NCBI GenBank assembly: GCA_001603275.1
Contig: LUYM01000028.1
Span: 62,001-126,000 of the forward strand
Reading direction: 5' to 3'
DNA length: 64,000 nt
Source: Actinomycetales bacterium Actino_02
GTDB lineage: Bacteria > Actinomycetota > Actinomycetes > Propionibacteriales > Propionibacteriaceae
Below the pieces are notes generated by a model. The model had not been told where the DNA came from. It saw only the letters and a program-made list of their open reading frames with translations, and searched no databases. A program made the translations under genes and the position numbers. Shown piece by piece: positions 60,133-64,000 of this stretch. The stretch's first letter is position 1, and every line of letters begins with the position of its first letter.

Positions 60133-61506
60133 ATGACTCTGTTGACGGCGCCGTCAGGTGCTCTGCCGAGCACGGCCCTGCTCACCGATCACTACGAGCT
60201 CACCATGGTTCGGGCTGCGATGCGTTCGAAGACCGCGGGACGCACCAGCGTCTTCGAGCTGTTCGCCCGGCGACTGCCCGAGGGTCGGCGCTACGGCGTC
60301 GTGGCCGGAGTGGCCCGGGCACTGGAGGCCATTCAGGCGTTCCGCTTCGACGAGGCCGCGCTGAACTTCCTGCTCGAAGAGAACGTGATCGACACCGACC
60401 TGGCCGACTGGCTGAGCCGCTACAAGTTCCGCGGCGACGTTTGGGGCTACCCCGAGGGCGAGGTCTACTTCCCCGGTTCGCCGCTGCTGGTGGTCGAGGG
60501 CAGCTTCGCCGAGGCCGTGCTGCTGGAGACGCTGCTGCTGAGCATCTACAACTACGACAGCGCCGTGGCTTCGGCCGCGTCCCGGATGACGGCCATGGCC
60601 GGCGACCGGCCGTGCATCGAGATGGGCTCGCGCCGGACCAACGAGTACGCGGCCGTCTCGGCCGCCCGGGCCGCCTACTTGGCCGGCTTCCAGGCCACGT
60701 CCAACCTCGAGGCCGGACGCAGCTACGGGATCCCCACCACCGGCACCGCCGCTCACTCGTTCACGCTGCTGCATGACACCGAGGAAGAGGCGTTCAAGGC
60801 TCAGTTGAAGACCCTCGGCAAATCCACCACGCTGCTGGTCGACACCTACGACATCGAAGAGGCGGTGCGCACCGGCGTCCGACTGAGCAAGGGCAAGCTC
60901 GGCGCCATTCGGCTGGACTCCGGCGACCTGGCCGAGCTGGCCACCCAGGTGCGCGAACTGCTGGACTCGCTGGGCGCGACCAAGACCAAGATCATCGTCA
61001 CCTCCGATCTGGACGAGTACCAGATCGCCGCACTGCGCAGCGCGCCGGTGGACGGCTACGGGGTGGGCACCTCGCTGGTCACCGGCTCCGGCGCCCCGAC
61101 CTGCGGCTTCATCTACAAGCTGGTTGCCCGGGCCGAGAGCGACGCCAAGGACGCCCCGCTGGTTCCGGTGGCCAAGCGCAGCCCGGAGAAGGCCACCGTC
61201 GGTGGCCGCAAGTATGCGCTGCGTCGGCTCGGCCCGGACGGACGCGCCCAGGCCGAGGTGATCGGCGTCGGCACTCCCCCGGTCGACGACGGCAATGACC
61301 GGGCGCTCCTGGTGCCGCTGATGAGCAAGGGCAAGGTGGTGTACCGCGAGTCGCTCGAGACCGTCCGCGAGCGCCACCAGCAGGTGCGCGCTGAGCTGCC
61401 GCTGTCGGCACTGAAGATGAGCAAGGGTGAGCCGGCACTGCCGACCATCATCCTGGACGATGCCGGAAAGCCGGTGGAGAGCCCGTACGTGAGGAAGCCG
61501 TCATGA
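60133..61506 (+). CDS. pncB: Nicotinate phosphoribosyltransferase
   Basis: 457 residues. Adds phosphoribose to nicotinate in NAD salvage. LLTDHYELTMVRAAMRSKTAGRTSVFELFARRLPEGRRYGV, FIEMGSRRTNEYAAVSAARAAYLAGFQATSNLEAG (with active-site His in the AAHSF region) and IRLDSGDL are conserved. TAGGCT ends 7 nt before ATG 60133 (leaderless). pncA follows with a 4-bp overlap. Confidence 0.96.
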   Translation: MTLLTAPSGALPSTALLTDHYELTMVRAAMRSKTAGRTSVFELFARRLPEGRRYGVVAGVARALEAIQAFRFDEAALNFLLEENVIDTDLADWLSRYKFRGDVWGYPEGEVYFPGSPLLVVEGSFAEAVLLETLLLSIYNYDSAVASAASRMTAMAGDRPCIEMGSRRTNEYAAVSAARAAYLAGFQATSNLEAGRSYGIPTTGTAAHSFTLLHDTEEEAFKAQLKTLGKSTTLLVDTYDIEEAVRTGVRLSKGKLGAIRLDSGDLAELATQVRELLDSLGATKTKIIVTSDLDEYQIAALRSAPVDGYGVGTSLVTGSGAPTCGFIYKLVARAESDAKDAPLVPVAKRSPEKATVGGRKYALRRLGPDGRAQAEVIGVGTPPVDDGNDRALLVPLMSKGKVVYRESLETVRERHQQVRAELPLSALKMSKGEPALPTIILDDAGKPVESPYVRKPS

Positions 61507-62069
61507 CCAAGGCACTGATCGTCGTCGACGTCCAGAACGACTTCTGCGAGGGCGGCTCGCTGGCCGTGGCCGGAGGGGCTGCCGTGGCGGCCCGGATCGG
61601 TCAGCTGCTGGCGGTGCCACATCGCTACGCGCATGTGGTGGCCACCCGCGATCATCACATCGACCCCGGCGCGCACTTCTCCGATTCCCCGGACTTCGTC
61701 GACTCCTGGCCGATGCACTGCGTCGCCGGAACCCCTGGCGCAGCCCTGCATGAGCCCTTGTCGGAGGCTGATTTCGAGGCGATCTTCGATAAAGGCGAAT
61801 ACGCCGCCGCCTACTCCGGCTTCGAGGGTGCGTCCGCGGGCGTGGGCCTGGGCCAGTGGCTGACCGAGCGGGGTGTCGACCAGGTCGACATCGTGGGGAT
61901 CGCCACCGACTACTGCGTCCGGGCGACCGCACTGGACGCGGTCAAGGCCGGGCTGGACGTGCGGGTGCTGCTCGATCTCACCGCTGCGGTGGCTCCGCAG
62001 CGCCTGGGCGAGGTGCTGGACGAACTGGCGGATGCCGGAGCGTCCCTGGCCGGCTCCGGGGTGGCCTGA
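61503..62069 (+). CDS. pncA: Nicotinamidase
   Basis: 188 residues. Converts nicotinamide to nicotinate, the substrate of PncB. LIVVDVQNDFCEGGSLAV (catalytic Asp), HIDPGAHF metal-binding region, and VDIVGIATDYCVRATALDA with the catalytic Cys. Coupled to pncB (ATGA) and to the DUF1349 gene (TGATG). Confidence 0.96.
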   Translation: MTKALIVVDVQNDFCEGGSLAVAGGAAVAARIGQLLAVPHRYAHVVATRDHHIDPGAHFSDSPDFVDSWPMHCVAGTPGAALHEPLSEADFEAIFDKGEYAAAYSGFEGASAGVGLGQWLTERGVDQVDIVGIATDYCVRATALDAVKAGLDVRVLLDLTAAVAPQRLGEVLDELADAGASLAGSGVA

Positions 62070-62632
62070 TGACCTGGCCGGGACGCTGGCTCAATGAGCC
62101 GGCGCAGGTCGCCGCCGAGGGCGACGACCTGGTGGTGACGGCCGTCGCCGGCTCGGATGCCTGGCGACACACCAGCTACGGCTTCGTCCATGACAGCGCG
62201 CACGCATTGCTGGCGCCATTGGCGGTCGGCCAGGCGCTCGAGGTCGACTTCGTCGCCGATTTCACCGGCCAGTTCGACCAGGCCGGATTGATGATCCGGG
62301 CTGACGCAGAGCACTGGCTGAAGGCCGGCTGCGAGTACGCCGACGGCACCCTGAACTTGGGCGCGGTGGTCACCCTCGGCAAGTCCGACTGGTCGACCGG
62401 TGCTGCCGACGACTGGAATGGCCGCCGGATCACGGTGAGGGCCAGCCGGGCCGCGGACTCGATCACCGTCCGGGCTGCCGTCGACGGCGGAGCCTTCCGA
62501 CTCGTCCGGGTGGCGCCCTTCGTCGACGGTGCCGCCGAGGCTGGCCCCTATCTGTGTGCACCCACCCGGGCCGACTTCAGCGTCCGATTCCTGGCCGTCC
62601 GGCTCGGCCCGGCCGACGCCGCCCTGCACTAG
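62069..62632 (+). CDS. DUF1349 (concanavalin-like) protein
   Basis: 187 residues, DUF1349 fold: WLNEPAQVAAEGDDLVVTA, DFTGQFDQAGLMIRADAEHWLKAGCEYADGTLNLGAVVT and GPYLCAPTRADFSVRF. A lectin-like sandwich; its ligand is unknown. It has no signal peptide. It overlaps pncA by one base, but a role in NAD salvage is not evident. Confidence 0.85.
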   Translation: MTWPGRWLNEPAQVAAEGDDLVVTAVAGSDAWRHTSYGFVHDSAHALLAPLAVGQALEVDFVADFTGQFDQAGLMIRADAEHWLKAGCEYADGTLNLGAVVTLGKSDWSTGAADDWNGRRITVRASRAADSITVRAAVDGGAFRLVRVAPFVDGAAEAGPYLCAPTRADFSVRFLAVRLGPADAALH

Positions 62633-62649
62633 TCGGCCTCATCTCCCTC

Positions 62650-62741
62650 CGCTTCGCTACCCCTTCATTACGCTTCGCTACCCTTCACCACGCTTCGCTA
62701 CCGGTGCACAGGTAGCGAAGCAGCACTAGCGGTAGCGAGGC
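62650..62741. repeat. Tandem CGCTTCGCTACC repeats with a perfect hairpin
   Basis: Three direct copies of CGCTTCGCTACC-like units (starting near 62650, 62671 and 62691, about 20 bp apart) are followed by inverted copies GGTAGCGAAG (62711-62720) and GGTAGCGAGG (62731-62740). The last direct copy and the first inverted one make a perfect 10-bp stem with an 8-nt loop. It lies between convergent genes, so it may terminate both. Confidence 0.65.
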
Positions 62742-62762
62742 GAGCCGAGCGGGGTCGGTTGG

Positions 62763-64000
62763 TCAGTTGAACCGAGCCAGTTCGGCTTCGCCGGGCGGGT
62801 ACAGCGGGGCCGCAAAGTCGTTCATGATCGTGGCCAGCCGGAACGAGCGCTCGCTGCGATACAGATCCTCCAGAGCCAGTGGACGTCCGTCCGGGTCGCT
62901 CAGCGGCACCTTCCAGTTCGGATACTCGGTGCTGGTGCCCGGCTGGTTCTGGGTGCGCCGGTCACCCACCGCATCGGTGAGCGCCGCGCACAGAATCCGG
63001 GACGGAGTCGCCACCAGATACCGATGCAGCGCCTCCACCACCTCTTGGGTCGAGGCCGGGTCGGCGGTCAGGAAACCACCCGCCCGCAGACTGGTGATGT
63101 AGGCCTCACGCTCGGCGGCGGCGACCCCGAGTTCGGCCTCCAAGGACTCGGTGAGCAGACCCAGCCGGTGCTGCAGTCGGACGTGCTCGCCGGCCAGATA
63201 GCCGGCCGTCGGTGGCAGGTCATGGGTGGTCACCGAGGCCAGGCAGTACTCCCGCCAGGCTTGCGGCGGCAGCGGGTGCCCCTGGTCGTCCCGCTCGAAC
63301 CAGGCCACCGAGGTGCCCAGGATGCCGCGCCGACGCAGGTAGTCCCGCACCCACGGCTCAACAACCCCCAAGTCCTCGCCGACGACCAGCGCACCAGCCC
63401 GCTTCGCCTCCAGGGCCAGGATCCCCACCATGGCCTCGTGGTGGTAGCGGACGTAGCTGCCCTGCGCAGCGCTCATCCCTTCGGGAATCCACCACAGCCG
63501 GAACAGCCCCATGATGTGGTCGACGCGGATTCCGCCACAGTGCCGCAGGATGCCGGCAACCATGTTCCGGAACGGGGCGTACGACAACTCGTCGAGCCGA
63601 TCCGGACGCCAGGGCGCCTGCCCCCAGGCCTGACCGGTCTGGTTGAAGTGGTCCGGAGGCGCCCCCACCTCGATGCCGGTGGCGAAGAGGTTGGAGTACG
63701 TCCATGCCTCGGCGCTCTGCGGCCCGACCCCGACGGCCAGATCGTTCATGATCCCGATCCGCATCCCGGCGTCGCGGGCGGCCGACTGGGCCGCGCGCAG
63801 CTGATCGTCGGCCACCCACTGCAACCAGGTGAAGAAGTCGATCAGCTCACCGTGGGCACCGGCGAACTCGGCAACCTCGGGGGCGGACGGACGGTGGTAC
63901 TCCGCGGGCCAGCTCCGCCAATCGTGGCCATGGACGGTGGTCAGCGCCGACCAGGTCGCGAACTGGACCAGTCCGCGCCCCTCGCGACGCATGAAGTGGT
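62763..64000 (-). CDS. malQ: 4-alpha-glucanotransferase, 5' part outside window
   Basis: The C-terminal 412 or so residues of a GH77 amylomaltase; the frame stays open to the window end, so the ATG at 63992 is probably internal. Catalytic region visible: IGIMNDLAVGVGP (Asp nucleophile), GGIRVDHIMGLFRLWWIPEG, VVGEDLGVVEPWVRD (Glu acid/base) and SVTTHDLPPTAGYLAG. It rearranges maltodextrins and so links to the alpha-glucoside importer at 31.6-35 kb. Terminates against the repeat cluster at 62.65 kb. Confidence 0.95.
   Translation of the reverse strand, partial: HFMRREGRGLVQFATWSALTTVHGHDWRSWPAEYHRPSAPEVAEFAGAHGELIDFFTWLQWVADDQLRAAQSAARDAGMRIGIMNDLAVGVGPQSAEAWTYSNLFATGIEVGAPPDHFNQTGQAWGQAPWRPDRLDELSYAPFRNMVAGILRHCGGIRVDHIMGLFRLWWIPEGMSAAQGSYVRYHHEAMVGILALEAKRAGALVVGEDLGVVEPWVRDYLRRRGILGTSVAWFERDDQGHPLPPQAWREYCLASVTTHDLPPTAGYLAGEHVRLQHRLGLLTESLEAELGVAAAEREAYITSLRAGGFLTADPASTQEVVEALHRYLVATPSRILCAALTDAVGDRRTQNQPGTSTEYPNWKVPLSDPDGRPLALEDLYRSERSFRLATIMNDFAAPLYPPGEAELARFN

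Noticed and set aside
62650-62741. CRISPR or attachment site
   Set aside because: Units are only about 12 bp with similar interspersed sequence, and there is no integrase or cas gene nearby.

Overview
The window is high-GC, densely packed chromosomal DNA from an actinobacterium, with ordinary core genes and no phage, plasmid, CRISPR or insertion-sequence genes. Actinobacterial markers include MurT/GatD (glutamine amidation of lipid II), a DUF2017-ClpS pair, a 19 kDa-antigen-like lipoprotein, an IdeR/DtxR-type iron box before feoA, and many apparently leaderless genes whose start codon lies 6-8 nt after a TANNNT -10 element. I suspect a relative of Propionibacteriales. That is inference from gene content; no 16S or marker-gene comparison was possible.

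Layout. 0-4.5 kb: a cut-off EamA-type exporter divergent from a LysR regulator; cysE behind a short ORF ending in four cysteine codons; a small membrane protein; a GH1 beta-glucosidase; tatA. 4.8-9.4 kb: a large secreted multidomain cell-wall protein, an LpqH-like lipoprotein and a VanZ-RDD membrane protein. 9.4-12.7 kb: RNase HI, an overlapping serine hydrolase/dipeptide epimerase pair (probably murein-peptide recycling), a TetR regulator behind an overlapping uORF, and tRNA-Arg. 12.8-15.5 kb: a sugar symporter and a second GH1 enzyme. 15.6-20.5 kb: an ethanolamine block (permease, EutC, EutB) without microcompartment genes, with small ORFs and regulatory hairpins. 20.6-31 kb: a degenerate 2-hydroxyacid dehydrogenase, GNAT, SRPBCC, PPK2, oligoribonuclease, tRNA-His, a DUF2461 gene between 34-bp inverted repeats, an SGNH hydrolase, murT-gatD, a CcdA/DsbA-like thiol pair and tRNA-Lys.

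31-50 kb: an alpha-glucoside-type ABC importer lacking an ATPase gene; a Bcp peroxiredoxin; an ABC exporter divergent from a NarL-type two-component system; the complete potassium system kdpF-A-B-C-D-E with an additional DUF4118 protein; a nucleoside hydrolase; tRNA-Leu. 50-64 kb: an alanine-dehydrogenase-like enzyme, dinB, folA-thyA, rdgB-rph, murI, an operon of a small Cys-rich protein and a rhodanese lipoprotein behind a CsoR-family-type operator, feoABC, DUF2017-clpS, pncB-pncA, a DUF1349 protein and the 3' part of malQ.

The regulation is the most interesting part: a polycysteine attenuator-like leader on cysE; the sulfur/persulfide-type operon near 54.8 kb; a leaderless uORF with a GTGA overlap onto tetR; a terminator inside the leader of the ethanolamine permease; and an iron box that contains the -10 of a leaderless feoA. 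The large cell-wall protein is unusual in having an NlpC/P60 peptidase domain inserted into a glucosaminidase fold that has lost its catalytic glutamate.
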